Source: Dokdonella_A sp049583635 (GTDB lineage Bacteria; Pseudomonadota; Gammaproteobacteria; Xanthomonadales; Rhodanobacteraceae). Taken from it: a stretch of 64,000 nucleotides of DNA. Both the position numbers and the translations under genes were made by a program. The notes under the pieces are model-generated. The model made no database searches, had not been told where the DNA came from, and saw only the letters and a program-made list of their open reading frames with translations. This document shows, one piece after another, positions 10,001 through 18,582 of the stretch (position 1 is its first letter; every line of letters starts with the position of its first letter). The stretch lies in NCBI GenBank assembly GCA_049583635.1, contig JBAUWF010000042.1:1-64000 (forward strand). Reading direction: 5' to 3'.

Positions 10001-10737
10001 TAGTCGTGCGGGCGTTTCGGGTCAGCCAGCACGCGCCCTTGCTGGATGCACACTCGCGCCTCATGCGCGGCGAAATCCTCGCGAGCGAGAAAGCGCACAT
10101 CGTTGCTCGCGACCACCGGCAGGTCGAGGCGGTCGGCCAGGTCCAGGGCGCCTGCTGTGTAGAGTTCTTCATGCGCACGTTCGGTGCGTGCGATCTCGAG
10201 GTAAAAACGGTCCGGAAAGCGCTGTTGCCACCAACGGGCGCGTTGCAGTCCCTGCTCTTCGTGTCCGGCTACGAGTAGATTCCCGATGTCGCTTTGGTGT
10301 CCAGCCAGTACGATCAGCCCGTCATTGGCCGAATCCAGCCAATCCGCCTCGATCGATGCCGGTTCTCCACCACGATTTTCAACGTAGGCTCGCGAGAGCA
10401 GACGTGAAAGCGTCAGATAGCCGGCCGCGTTCTGGCACAGCACAGTAATCCGCTGCGGGCGACGGCACTCGAGCGGATCGGCAATCCACAGATCGCAACC
10501 GCCGATCGGCTTGATTCCCGAAGCCTCGGCGGCCTTGTAGAACTTGACCAGCGCGAACAGGTTGGATTGATCGGTCAGCGCCAGCGCCGGCAGACCAAGT
10601 TCGACCGCACGACTGACCAGGTTGGGGCGCGGTGCATTCGCAGGATTGCCGTACTCGGGTTTCTCCGGCACGCGGATGGTCGAATCGACCAGCGAATACT
10701 CGCTGTGGACGTGCAAATGGACGAAATCGACAGGCAT
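7066..10737 (-). CDS. dnaE: DNA polymerase III subunit alpha
   Basis: Catalytic subunit of the replicative polymerase III. The product is 1223 residues, near the 1160-1200 of relatives. Domains in order: PHP domain beginning FVHLHVHSEYSLVDS; palm domain with the catalytic aspartates in PDFDVDFCMD and the third in VKFDFLGLRTL; the thumb/fingers region including GFNKSHAAAYALIAYQTAWL; helix-hairpin-helix (YGLGAIKGVGRGAVEAI); and an OB fold (PFVLAGQVTTVRKR). I placed the start at the ATG at 10737 because the PHP motif begins a few residues in. An in-frame ATG at 10791 adds 18 unlikely residues; neither has a strong ribosome-binding site. accA follows after 29 bases. Confidence 0.96.
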   Translation of the reverse strand: MPVDFVHLHVHSEYSLVDSTIRVPEKPEYGNPANAPRPNLVSRAVELGLPALALTDQSNLFALVKFYKAAEASGIKPIGGCDLWIADPLECRRPQRITVLCQNAAGYLTLSRLLSRAYVENRGGEPASIEADWLDSANDGLIVLAGHQSDIGNLLVAGHEEQGLQRARWWQQRFPDRFYLEIARTERAHEELYTAGALDLADRLDLPVVASNDVRFLAREDFAAHEARVCIQQGRVLADPKRPHDYSPEQSLKSTTEMTALFADLPQLLDNTVELAKRCNLELRFDRTYLPAFPVPHAHTLDSFVREQARAGMVTRLDKRPMASGFDRKDYTQRLDAELDVIVQMGFPGYFLIVADFINWARQRDIPVGPGRGSGAGSLVAYALGITDLDPLAYDLLFERFLNPERVSLPDFDVDFCMDRRDAVIDYVAGKYGRDRVSQIITYGSMAARAVLRDTGRVLGMAYGHVDKIAKLIPPRPLDLTLEDALGRSERSTREPDRVVRDFRTLVDSDPEVKELVDLALKLEGLTRNAGRHAGGVVIAPGPLSDYAPLYRESGAEGVVTQFDKDDVESVGLVKFDFLGLRTLTIIDWAVKAISARESARAAAPLDITALPTDDAATYALLKRCETTAVFQLESRGMKELVKKLQPDTFEDIIALVALFRPGPLQSGMVDDFIARKHGRADVSYPHPLLESILKPTHGVIVYQEQVMQIAQVLAGYTLGEADLLRRAMGKKNAAEMAKQRSVFEDGAGRNGIDAHLASHIFDLMEKFSGYGFNKSHAAAYALIAYQTAWLKAHHPGEFMAAVLSADMDNTDKVVNFLDETRHMGLIVGAPDINTSNYMFDTRFESACESAQPAQPGASTDKVSTSSRIAYGLGAIKGVGRGAVEAIVDARTIGGRFVDLPDFCRRVEPQKLNRRVLEALILSGSFDSLGSNRASLMAQLPEAMRAAEQYARDSSAGQTDIFGSADGLSVAVAPASVQDWPIARRLSGERETLGHYLSGHPTNAWRTLIEKIATCPIGEIGNHYVAPAANRQTAERRGPVSGQPFVLAGQVTTVRKRGDAMAFAQIEDWSGRIEAGLFREIWKEFAALLTRDAILVFEGGLSLDDFNGNWQLRVRRVSTIESVCETHARLLRVSTNSAGGDFAEHLQDALITYRGGATPVRVALGNTHGHGEIELGPDWQVRASPGLIRAIEAIAGVRSAELLFETRGNDNTASSLPGTHERL

Positions 10738-10935
10738 GACAGGACTGAACGTGCGGCCCCGCAGCGTAGCCGCCATGAACGACACCGGCAAGTCGCAACA
10801 TCATCGCACCGGACAGGACGCCAAGCGGCCGTATTGCATTGGTCGGGCGCGGCGGCGTCGGACGACTGCTGCAACGTGAGTGCCGTACTGCGGACACGTC
10901 GCGGCAAGGACACCGCGGCTTCCCGCTTGCGCCGA

Positions 10936-13176
10936 TCAGGCTCCGGTCTCGATGCGATCGACACGCCGCAGCCCGCGCGGTAACAGCCCGCCACGGGTGG
11001 CGCGGTTGCCACCATATTCGACCAGGTCATTCCATTTGAGGGTCAGCTTGCGCTGACCTGCGAACATGGTAACCGCGCCGCTGTTTTCCGCGACCACGGC
11101 GGTTCCAACAGCCCGCTCGCCTTCGGCGAGTCGTGCCTTCGGAATCTCGATGAGCTTGTTGCCCTTGCCGCCCCTGTCGAGTTCGGGTAGTTCCGCAACC
11201 GAGAACATCAGCAGGTGTCCAGCGTTGGTGACCACGACGATGCGGTCGCGCGCGCTATCGGCGATCGGAGCCGGGCACAGCACACGGGAGCCGGCTGCTG
11301 TCGTGATTATCTGCTTGCCGGCCTTCTTGTTGCCAAGCAGGGTTTCGAAGCGGGTGACGAAGCCGTAGCCGCGATCGGTTGCGAGCACCAGACGCTCATC
11401 AGGATCACCGATCGCCAGCGCGTCGATGCGCACACCTGGTGCGAGCGAGAAGCGCCCGGTCAACGGCTCGCCGTTGCCCCGTGCGGATGGCAGCGAATGG
11501 GCAAACGCCGAATAGCTGCGGCCGGTAGAGTCGATGAACGCAACCTGCTGCGTGGTGCGTCCGCGCACGGCGGCCAGCAACCCGTCTCCTTCGCGATAGC
11601 TGAGCGTTGCGGCATCGACGTCATGGCCCTTGGCCGCCCGTACCCAACCCTTGTCCGACAAAACGACGGTAGTGGGCTCGCTTGGCACCAACGCCGTTTC
11701 GCTCAGGGCCTGGGCGGCTGATCGTTCGACCAGCGGTGAGCACCGCGCATCGCCATATTTCTTCGCATCCTGTTTCAGCTCGTCCTTGATCAGGCTCCGC
11801 AGGCGCGCCTTCGAATTCAACACTGCCTTGATGCGTGCGCGTTCTTCCTCGAGCGAATCACGCTCGGCATCGAGTTTCACTTCCTCGATTCGCGCCAATT
11901 GGCGCAATTTCGTATCGAGGACGTAATCGGCCTGCACTTCACTCAGCGCAAAGCGCGTCATCAGGGTCGTTTTTGGCTCGTCCTCGGTGCGCACGATGCG
12001 GATCACCTCGTCGAGATTGAGATAGGCGATGCGCAGGCCTTCAAGCAGGTGCAGGCGCTGTTCGACCCTCGCGAGCCGATGCTGCAAGCGCCGCGTGACC
12101 GTGTCGCTGCGAAAGCGCAGCCATTCGGTAAGGATCTGTTTGAGATTCTTGACCTGTGGCCGGCCGTCCAGGCCGATCACGTTGAGATTGACGCGATAGC
12201 TCCGCTCAAGGTCGGTGGTGGCGAACAGGTGTTGCATCATCTCGTCGCAATCGACCCGGCTGGAGCGCGGCATCAATACCAGGCGCACCGGATTTTCGTG
12301 ATCGGACTCGTCGCGCAGATCCTCGACCATCGGCAATTTTTTCGCCCGCATCTGCGCGGCGATCTGCTCGAGTATCTTCGAAGGCGAAACCTGATAGGGC
12401 AGCGCGGTGACGACGACGTTGCCATCCTCCCGGGTGTACACCGCACGACAGCGCACCGAACCAATGCCGGTCGCATACACGGCGGCCAGTTCATTGCCTG
12501 GCGTGATGATCTCTGCGGCGGTCGGGAAATCGGGGCCGCGCACATGCTCGCAGAGCGCGGCAACGCTGACCGATGGTTCATCGAGCAGGCGAACGCAGGC
12601 GGTCACGATCTCGCTCAGGTTATGCGGCGGGATATCCGTGGCCATGCCGACTGCGATGCCGGTCGCACCGTTGAGCAGCACATGCGGCACACGTGCTGGC
12701 AACCAGGATGGTTCTTTCAAGGTGCCGTCGAAGTTGTTGCGAAAATCGACCGTGCCGTGACCGAGTTCGGTCAGCAGCAGTTCCGCTATCGGGGCAAGGC
12801 GTGATTCGGTGTAGCGCATTGCCGCGAACGACTTCGGATCGTCGGTCGAGCCGAAATTGCCCTGACCATCGATCAGCGGGTATCGGTACGAGAACGGCTG
12901 CGCCATCAGCACCATCGCCTCGTAACATGCCGAGTCGCCGTGCGGATGAAACTTGCCGATCACATCGCCGATCGTGCGCGCGGATTTTTTCGGTTTCGAC
13001 GCCGCGTCGAGGCCGAGCTCGCTCATCGCATAGACGATACGCCGTTGCACCGGTTTGAGCCCGTCGCCGATGAACGGCAGTGCGCGCTCGAGCACGACGT
13101 ACATGGAATAGTCCAGATACGCGCGCTCGGCGTATTGCTTGAGCGGGATCTGTTCGTAGTTGGGCTGGATGTTCAT
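10936..13176 (-). CDS. parC: DNA topoisomerase IV subunit A
   Basis: DNA breakage-reunion subunit of topoisomerase IV, which with ParE decatenates daughter chromosomes. The 746-residue length and C-terminus fit ParC rather than GyrA: the GyrA box (QRRGG[KR]G) is not evident and the C-terminal beta-propeller region is shorter. The quinolone-resistance region reads HPHGDSACYE, with the wild-type serine (S82) and glutamate (E86). The active-site tyrosine is Y122 in AAMRYTESRL. The gap of 198 bases to dnaE contains no recognised gene or clear signal. parE is not in the window. Confidence 0.96.
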   Translation of the reverse strand: MNIQPNYEQIPLKQYAERAYLDYSMYVVLERALPFIGDGLKPVQRRIVYAMSELGLDAASKPKKSARTIGDVIGKFHPHGDSACYEAMVLMAQPFSYRYPLIDGQGNFGSTDDPKSFAAMRYTESRLAPIAELLLTELGHGTVDFRNNFDGTLKEPSWLPARVPHVLLNGATGIAVGMATDIPPHNLSEIVTACVRLLDEPSVSVAALCEHVRGPDFPTAAEIITPGNELAAVYATGIGSVRCRAVYTREDGNVVVTALPYQVSPSKILEQIAAQMRAKKLPMVEDLRDESDHENPVRLVLMPRSSRVDCDEMMQHLFATTDLERSYRVNLNVIGLDGRPQVKNLKQILTEWLRFRSDTVTRRLQHRLARVEQRLHLLEGLRIAYLNLDEVIRIVRTEDEPKTTLMTRFALSEVQADYVLDTKLRQLARIEEVKLDAERDSLEEERARIKAVLNSKARLRSLIKDELKQDAKKYGDARCSPLVERSAAQALSETALVPSEPTTVVLSDKGWVRAAKGHDVDAATLSYREGDGLLAAVRGRTTQQVAFIDSTGRSYSAFAHSLPSARGNGEPLTGRFSLAPGVRIDALAIGDPDERLVLATDRGYGFVTRFETLLGNKKAGKQIITTAAGSRVLCPAPIADSARDRIVVVTNAGHLLMFSVAELPELDRGGKGNKLIEIPKARLAEGERAVGTAVVAENSGAVTMFAGQRKLTLKWNDLVEYGGNRATRGGLLPRGLRRVDRIETGA

Positions 13177-13368
13177 GGTGTCGATCCGGAAACCGCCGCA
13201 GACTCGCTACGGCGATCGCAAAAGCCGTATTGTGCCGGAATTGTGCATTGCCTCGCGGTAATGCCGCGTGGCCTCGTGCATACGACACGAGGGGCGTGCG
13301 CGGGTTCGTTGATGGTGTGCGCAGCGCACACTACGGTACAAGCCGCGCGCGCACGCAAGGGCATCGTA

Positions 13369-14538
13369 TCAGCGCGGCGCGACGTACCCGCCCGGCGCCC
13401 CGCGCGGACTCAGCACGATCTGCCAGAGCTGGTTGCGGCGCGTGCGGAACACGGCGGCCGAGCCCGACAGGTAGAAACGCCACATGCGTCTGAAACGTTC
13501 GTCGTATTGGTTCTGCAGCCTGGGCCACGCGGCATCGAAGTTGGCGCGCCAGGCCATCAGTGTCTTGTCGTAGTCGGCACCGAAGTTGTGCCAGTCCTCC
13601 AACACGAACAAGCCCTCCAGTGCCCCGGTAACCTGTGAGGCTGCGGGAACCATCGAATTCGGAAAGATGTACTTCTCGATCCAGGGATCGGGCCGGCTTG
13701 GCTCGCCATCGGTGCCGATCGAATGCAGCAGGGACAGGCCGCCGGCGGCGACGCATCGGCGACACACTTCGAAATAGTTGCGGTAGTTCTTCCAGCCGAC
13801 GTGTTCGAACATGCCGACCGAGTAGACCGCGTCGAAGGTCTCGGTGATATCCCGGTAGTCCTGCAGGCGGATTTCGATCGGCAGCCCTTCGCACAGATCG
13901 CGCGCGTACCGCGCCTGTTGTTCCGACACCGTGATGCCGACGCCGGATACGCCGTAACGTTCGGCTGCGAATTTCAGCGCCTCGCCCCAGCCGCAGCCGA
14001 TATCGAGCACGTGCATGCCGGGTTTCAGGCGCAACTTGCGGCAGATGAGATCGAGCTTGGCGTCCTGGGCGGCATCCAGGTCGGTTGCGTCTTTCCAATA
14101 GCCGCACGAATACACCAGCCGGCGCCCGAGCATGGCCTCGAACAGGTCGTTGCCGAGATCGTAATGGGCCTTGCCGATTTCCCAGGCGCGTTCGCCGCGC
14201 TGCAGGTTGATGAAGCGCGCCTTGAGGTGCGCGAGCAGCGTGTCGAGATTGCGCAAATGGTCGTCCAGCCGTGCATCCAGTACGCGGAAGAAAAAGCCGT
14301 CCAAATCCTCAGCATCCCACCAGCCGTCCATAAAGGCTTCGCCCAGCGCGAGCGAACCATGCGCGAACACGCGTGCGTACAGGCGCGAATCCTTCACCTG
14401 AATATCGCATGGGGCCGGGCCGTCGATCTGCACACCGGCGTGCGAAAGCAACTCTTGTGTCTTGGCGCGCAGCGAGGTCGAGCGGCGTCGCCGCGACGCC
14501 TTCGGCTTGTGGTCTTGCGACGTAGATACATCGTTCAT
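13369..14538 (-). CDS. cfa: Cyclopropane-fatty-acyl-phospholipid synthase
   Basis: SAM-dependent enzyme that adds a methylene bridge across cis double bonds of membrane phospholipid acyl chains, a modification tied to acid and stationary-phase stress. The 389-residue protein matches E. coli Cfa over most of its length. It has an N-terminal lipid-binding domain (GEAFMDGWWDAEDLD), SAM motif I HVLDIGCGWGEAL near residue 177-188, the LQDYRD and VGMFEHVG motifs, and EDWHNFGADYDKTLMAW. The ATG at 14538 overlaps the TGA of the preceding MFS gene (ATGA) and has an AGGGA site. A longer open frame upstream is a GC-rich artefact. It appears to be the last gene of the unit that starts with crcB. Confidence 0.96.
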   Translation of the reverse strand: MNDVSTSQDHKPKASRRRRSTSLRAKTQELLSHAGVQIDGPAPCDIQVKDSRLYARVFAHGSLALGEAFMDGWWDAEDLDGFFFRVLDARLDDHLRNLDTLLAHLKARFINLQRGERAWEIGKAHYDLGNDLFEAMLGRRLVYSCGYWKDATDLDAAQDAKLDLICRKLRLKPGMHVLDIGCGWGEALKFAAERYGVSGVGITVSEQQARYARDLCEGLPIEIRLQDYRDITETFDAVYSVGMFEHVGWKNYRNYFEVCRRCVAAGGLSLLHSIGTDGEPSRPDPWIEKYIFPNSMVPAASQVTGALEGLFVLEDWHNFGADYDKTLMAWRANFDAAWPRLQNQYDERFRRMWRFYLSGSAAVFRTRRNQLWQIVLSPRGAPGGYVAPR

Positions 14539-15740
14539 CGGGCATTCCCTGCGTTTGTTCGCAATCGCCACAACAATGGACAGGCGACGAATTGCAGGAC
14601 CAACGCGGCAATCACGGCATAAAGTGGCCGCACATCGTAGAGTATGCCAAGCAGCGCGCTGCCGAGGAACCATGCCAGGCCGTAGATCGCGTTGAACACC
14701 CCCATGACGGTGGCGCGTTTCTCGCGCGGCATGCGCTGCGCCACCGCTGCGCGCAACAGCGAATCGTGGGCCCCGAAACCCGCGCCCCACAATGCCATCC
14801 CGATCACTGCCGCCCATGCGCCGCCGAGGAACACCAGCGGTGCGTACAGCGCCGGCACGACCGTTGTCCACAGCAGCACGGAAAGTCCGCGTCGGTCGAA
14901 GAGTTTCCCGAGCACCAGTGCGGCGAGACCGCCGGTGATCGCGCCGAGTGAATAAAGCACCGGCACCACCGCGCCTGGCAACACGTTATCTGTCGTCAGG
15001 TGGAACGCGATCAACGCGAAGTCGGCGTACCCCGCGGCGATCAGCGCGGTGGCGATCATGAAGATTCTGAGATCGCGCAGCGCGCGCGCGTCGTCGACAT
15101 GCGGCGCCGGAGTCGGATCCAGATCCTGCGGCTGTGGATAGCGCGCGCGCGCGATCAGCAGGGTGATCAGCGCCGCGATCGCGGGTACCAGCAGCCACGC
15201 GAATGCATGGCGATAGCCGCCATGCAGAAACAGCACGGCTGCCGCGATCAAGGGGCCGACTACGGCACCGATGGAATCCAGCGCCTCGTGCAGGCCGAAG
15301 GCCCAACCCGCACCGCCCATGCCCTTGGCAGCGTGACTCAGCATCGCATCGCGCGCCGGCGTGCGCAGCGCCTTGCCGGAACGTTCGAGGATGATCAGCG
15401 CCGCCGCAATCGGCCAGTTGCCCGCCAGCGCCAGCGCCGGCACGGCCAGAAGGTTGATCGCATAGCCCGCGATCGTGATTGCCCAGTATCTGCCGGTGCG
15501 ATCGGCCAGCACCCCGGTGCCCAGGCGCAACAGATAACCGAGCAGTTCGCCAGCTCCTGCCACTGTCGCGACGATCGCGCCAGTCGCGCCGAGCGTGCCG
15601 AGAAACGGGCCGGTGATCGAACGCGAACCTTCGTACGTCATGTCGGCGAAAAGACTGACGATGCCGATCAGTACCACGAATTGCAGCGCGGTGCGGGCGG
15701 AATTGCGTGGTGCTGATTCGGCCTCCTGCATATCGCTCAT
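14535..15740 (-). CDS. Major facilitator superfamily transporter
   Basis: A 401-residue polytopic protein with about twelve hydrophobic helices in two halves joined by a cytoplasmic loop near residue 200 (RARYPQPQDLDP). MFS features are the GVLADRTGR loop between helices 2 and 3 (motif A-like) and the related GKLFDRRG in the second half. The TYEGSRSITGPFLG segment near the N-terminus is characteristic of a drug/metabolite-type MFS subgroup seen in many bacteria, but the substrate cannot be read from sequence. It begins 19 bases after the hydrogenase-4 subunit B-like gene and overlaps cfa by four bases, so it is likely co-transcribed with both. Confidence 0.88.
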   Translation of the reverse strand: MSDMQEAESAPRNSARTALQFVVLIGIVSLFADMTYEGSRSITGPFLGTLGATGAIVATVAGAGELLGYLLRLGTGVLADRTGRYWAITIAGYAINLLAVPALALAGNWPIAAALIILERSGKALRTPARDAMLSHAAKGMGGAGWAFGLHEALDSIGAVVGPLIAAAVLFLHGGYRHAFAWLLVPAIAALITLLIARARYPQPQDLDPTPAPHVDDARALRDLRIFMIATALIAAGYADFALIAFHLTTDNVLPGAVVPVLYSLGAITGGLAALVLGKLFDRRGLSVLLWTTVVPALYAPLVFLGGAWAAVIGMALWGAGFGAHDSLLRAAVAQRMPREKRATVMGVFNAIYGLAWFLGSALLGILYDVRPLYAVIAALVLQFVACPLLWRLRTNAGNAR

Positions 15741-15759
15741 GGATTCACTGCCTGCCGAT

Positions 15760-17733
15760 TCAATACCAGACCGCGAAAGCCAGCGCGATAGCCAGCAACA
15801 AGCCGATCATGGACAGATAGAAGTTCAGGTGTCCTGATTGAAATGACTGCAGACGTTCGGCGAGGGCAATGACCCAGCGTCGAAGCGGATCGAACAAGAA
15901 CGGTTCGAACAACGGCGCGACACCGTGCCGCAGACGCGCGCGATGCACGAAGTATTCGCGTTCGCGGTGTTCCAGCGTGATGTCCAGCGTCGGACGATAC
16001 ACGAAACTGTAGAACACGCGCAGCGCGTTGGAGAAAGTCAGCGCGGTCGTTGCCACCCGCACCGATTCGCGAGGAAAGCCTCCATACCACACCGGCACCC
16101 GGCACACTGCGTGGCGGCGCGCGGCCAGCCACAACAACATCGCCGGCAGGATCGCGAGCAGGGGACAGACAATCGCAAGCAGCGTCGGTGAGATGAAGGC
16201 GAACGTTGAGGTCAGCGGAACCAGGATTGGGCCATCGTGCATTGCCGCGCCCGCTTGCGTGCCGAACTGCAACAAAGTGCCATGATCGAACGCGTGCAAC
16301 CACCACGGCATCCCGAGCGCCAGCGCGAGCACGGCCACGCCGAGCAGGCCGGTCGCGAACGTATGCGCGCGTGCCACGCCGGGTTGTTGCCAATCGCCGT
16401 CGCCTTGCGTACCGATTCCGATCACCTTGACGAAGGTGGCGAATGCAATCGCCGCGGTCAGCGCTAGTCCGACGCCCGCCAGCGACAGCACCAGCCGTCC
16501 CGCCAGATCGGGCATGTGGAAACCCTGGAAGAACGTCTGGAACGCGAACCACTCGCTGACGAAGCCCGCCTGCGGCGGCATCGCGGCGAGACTCATGCCG
16601 GCGAACACCGCGCCCACGCCGAACAGCCATGGGCTGCGCCGGAACAGCCCGCGTTGCGCAATGCGATAGTCGCCCGTGACGCGCTGTACGCCATCGGCGG
16701 CGCAGAACAACGCCCCCTTCGCCAATGAATGTCCCGCCAGATGCAACAATGCGACAACCCATGCCAGTGCGGCGAGCGCGTTCAATCCATCGCCCTTGAA
16801 CAACAGCGAAGCGCCGAGCAAGGCCACCGCGATTCCCGCGTTCTCCGCGGTCGAGAAGCCTAGCAGCTCGCGCCAATCCTGTTCCTGGAACGCGTACAGG
16901 ATTGCAAGGATTGCGCTGACGATTGCAACCGCAATGACGATCGCGCCGAGCACGAATGCGCTGGGCAACCATTGGCCCAGACCCCGCGCCAGCGCGAAAT
17001 ACGCGGCGTTGAGAATCACGCCGGACAGCAGTGCCCCGCTGGCACCGCTGCCGCAACCGTAGGCACGCGGAAACCATTCGTAGAATGGAAGCAACCCAAG
17101 CTTGGCGCCGAAACCGACCAGCAACAACGCGCCGACGCCGATGCGCGACCACGGCGACAGCGTCAACGCGGCGGCAGGAAAATCCGCGAATTCAAACGAA
17201 ACGCCCGCGTGCCCCAGGATCAGCAGCGCCGCGAGCAGCGCGACCGCGCCGACTTCCAGCAAGCCGAGCATCCACAGATTGGCGACGCCGGCCTCCGCGC
17301 GATCGAAGCGTTCGCCCAGCAGCATGCACGCACCGCCGATGCTCATCAGTTCCCACGCGATCAGGAACGAGACGACATCCTGTACACCAAACACACCGAG
17401 CGCGCCGATCAAGGCCATTGCAACACCCGCGATCCAGCCGCGCGCGTTGCGCGCCGGTGTGCCAAGCAGACATACGACCACAGCCGGAATGAAACCGAAC
17501 AGCGCCAGCCACAACGCTGCGCTGTCGAGCCGGAACGCGATGCCGTTTGCGCCCGGTCCGAATGGAATTGCAATCGTTGGAGTGCCATCGGGTAGCGCGA
17601 TCAGCGCGCTTGCAATCATTGCCGCCGCGCCGGCCGCCAGCAGCCAACGCGCCGATGTCAGCAAGCGGCCGAGGAGTGCCAACACGAATGCAGCCGACCA
17701 ACATGCGAATGCAATGACGATCAGCTTATTCAT
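15760..17733 (-). CDS. Hydrogenase-4 subunit B-like proton antiporter subunit (Ehr/Hyf-type complex)
   Basis: A 657-residue NuoL/NuoM/MrpA-family membrane protein with about fifteen helices. The proton-channel residues of the family are visible: a glutamate in LIAWELMSIGG and a lysine in GFGAKLGLLPFYEW. The long C-terminal extension ending in extra helices is typical of HyfB/HycC. The gene starts at the ATG at 17733, preceded by an AGGA site; the small-subunit gene overlaps it by eight bases. I infer that it is one of two antiporter modules moving protons or sodium in this complex. It is the last complex subunit; the MFS gene follows after 19 bases. I give no symbol because the complex is probably not a hydrogenase. 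Confidence 0.88.
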   Translation of the reverse strand: MNKLIVIAFACWSAAFVLALLGRLLTSARWLLAAGAAAMIASALIALPDGTPTIAIPFGPGANGIAFRLDSAALWLALFGFIPAVVVCLLGTPARNARGWIAGVAMALIGALGVFGVQDVVSFLIAWELMSIGGACMLLGERFDRAEAGVANLWMLGLLEVGAVALLAALLILGHAGVSFEFADFPAAALTLSPWSRIGVGALLLVGFGAKLGLLPFYEWFPRAYGCGSGASGALLSGVILNAAYFALARGLGQWLPSAFVLGAIVIAVAIVSAILAILYAFQEQDWRELLGFSTAENAGIAVALLGASLLFKGDGLNALAALAWVVALLHLAGHSLAKGALFCAADGVQRVTGDYRIAQRGLFRRSPWLFGVGAVFAGMSLAAMPPQAGFVSEWFAFQTFFQGFHMPDLAGRLVLSLAGVGLALTAAIAFATFVKVIGIGTQGDGDWQQPGVARAHTFATGLLGVAVLALALGMPWWLHAFDHGTLLQFGTQAGAAMHDGPILVPLTSTFAFISPTLLAIVCPLLAILPAMLLWLAARRHAVCRVPVWYGGFPRESVRVATTALTFSNALRVFYSFVYRPTLDITLEHREREYFVHRARLRHGVAPLFEPFLFDPLRRWVIALAERLQSFQSGHLNFYLSMIGLLLAIALAFAVWY

Positions 17734-18562
17734 GCAGGTGTCCTGCGCGCACGCGCGGTTCGGCGCGTTGCAACAACACCAGCAGACCTTCGATGATCGC
17801 CGCCGGATTGGGCGGACAGCCCGGCAGCCACAGATCGACCGGGAGCAATCCTTCGAGCAACATGCCTTCCAGCCCATTGCCGCACGCGTATCCGGCCTCG
17901 GCGACACCGCCGCACACAGCGCAGGTGCCGCAGGCCATCACCAGTTTCGGCTCCGGCATTGCCTGCCAGGTCGCCAGCAGCGGTTCGCGCATCGCATGCG
18001 TCACCGGGCCGGTCACCAGCAGCAAGTCGGCAGAACGCGGCGACGGCGTGAAGAAAATTCCGAGCCGGTGCAGGTTGTAAAAGGGATTATTCAGCGCCTG
18101 CAATTCCGATTCGCACCCGTTGCAGGAACCTGCATCGACGTGGCGGATATGCAGGCTGCGTTTGAAGCCGCGCTCGATCTGTTTACGCAGAGTCGGCGCG
18201 GCGGGCGATGCCAGCGCCTGCTGCCAATCGGCGGATACGCCGTGCCGCAGCTCATTGCGATCGCGCACACCGAACGCCCAGTCGCCGCTGACTTGCAAGG
18301 CATCGTCGGGGCAGGCTTCGACGCACAACTGGCAGGCGATGCAGCGGCCGTAGTCGAGCGCGATATGCGGGGAGGCGGCTGCGGCGTCCATGCTGATCGC
18401 GCGGGTCGGGCACACATCCGCGCAGATCCTGCACGCGGGCGTACAGCGCTCCGGCAGCACGCGCGGCATGCCGAGGACGCCGCCTTGACCGTCGTCGCCG
18501 TCGCCGGGCCATGCCGTGGTGGCAGAGCCTTTGGCGAGTCCTGTCAAGGTCCAGATTGGCAT
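17726..18562 (-). CDS. Fused two-cluster ferredoxin and NuoB-like small subunit of the Ehr/Hyf-type complex
   Basis: A 278-residue soluble electron-transfer subunit combining what are normally two proteins (HyfH and HyfI in E. coli). Residues 40-51 carry C-x3-C-x2-C-x3-CP, a slightly altered 4Fe-4S motif. Residues 74-84 carry a standard C-x2-C-x2-C-x3-CP motif. The C-terminal half is NuoB/HyfI-like, with the proximal-cluster cysteines in CNGCESEL (C147, C150), ACGTCAVCGG and PGCPPNP (C249). The start at 18562 has a GAGGAG site. It follows the large subunit by 20 bases. The cluster ligands are intact although the large subunit lacks its Ni-Fe ligands, so electron transfer is probably retained. 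Confidence 0.87.
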   Translation of the reverse strand: MPIWTLTGLAKGSATTAWPGDGDDGQGGVLGMPRVLPERCTPACRICADVCPTRAISMDAAAASPHIALDYGRCIACQLCVEACPDDALQVSGDWAFGVRDRNELRHGVSADWQQALASPAAPTLRKQIERGFKRSLHIRHVDAGSCNGCESELQALNNPFYNLHRLGIFFTPSPRSADLLLVTGPVTHAMREPLLATWQAMPEPKLVMACGTCAVCGGVAEAGYACGNGLEGMLLEGLLPVDLWLPGCPPNPAAIIEGLLVLLQRAEPRVRAGHLHE

Positions 18563-18582
18563 GTCGGAAACTCCTCGTGATC

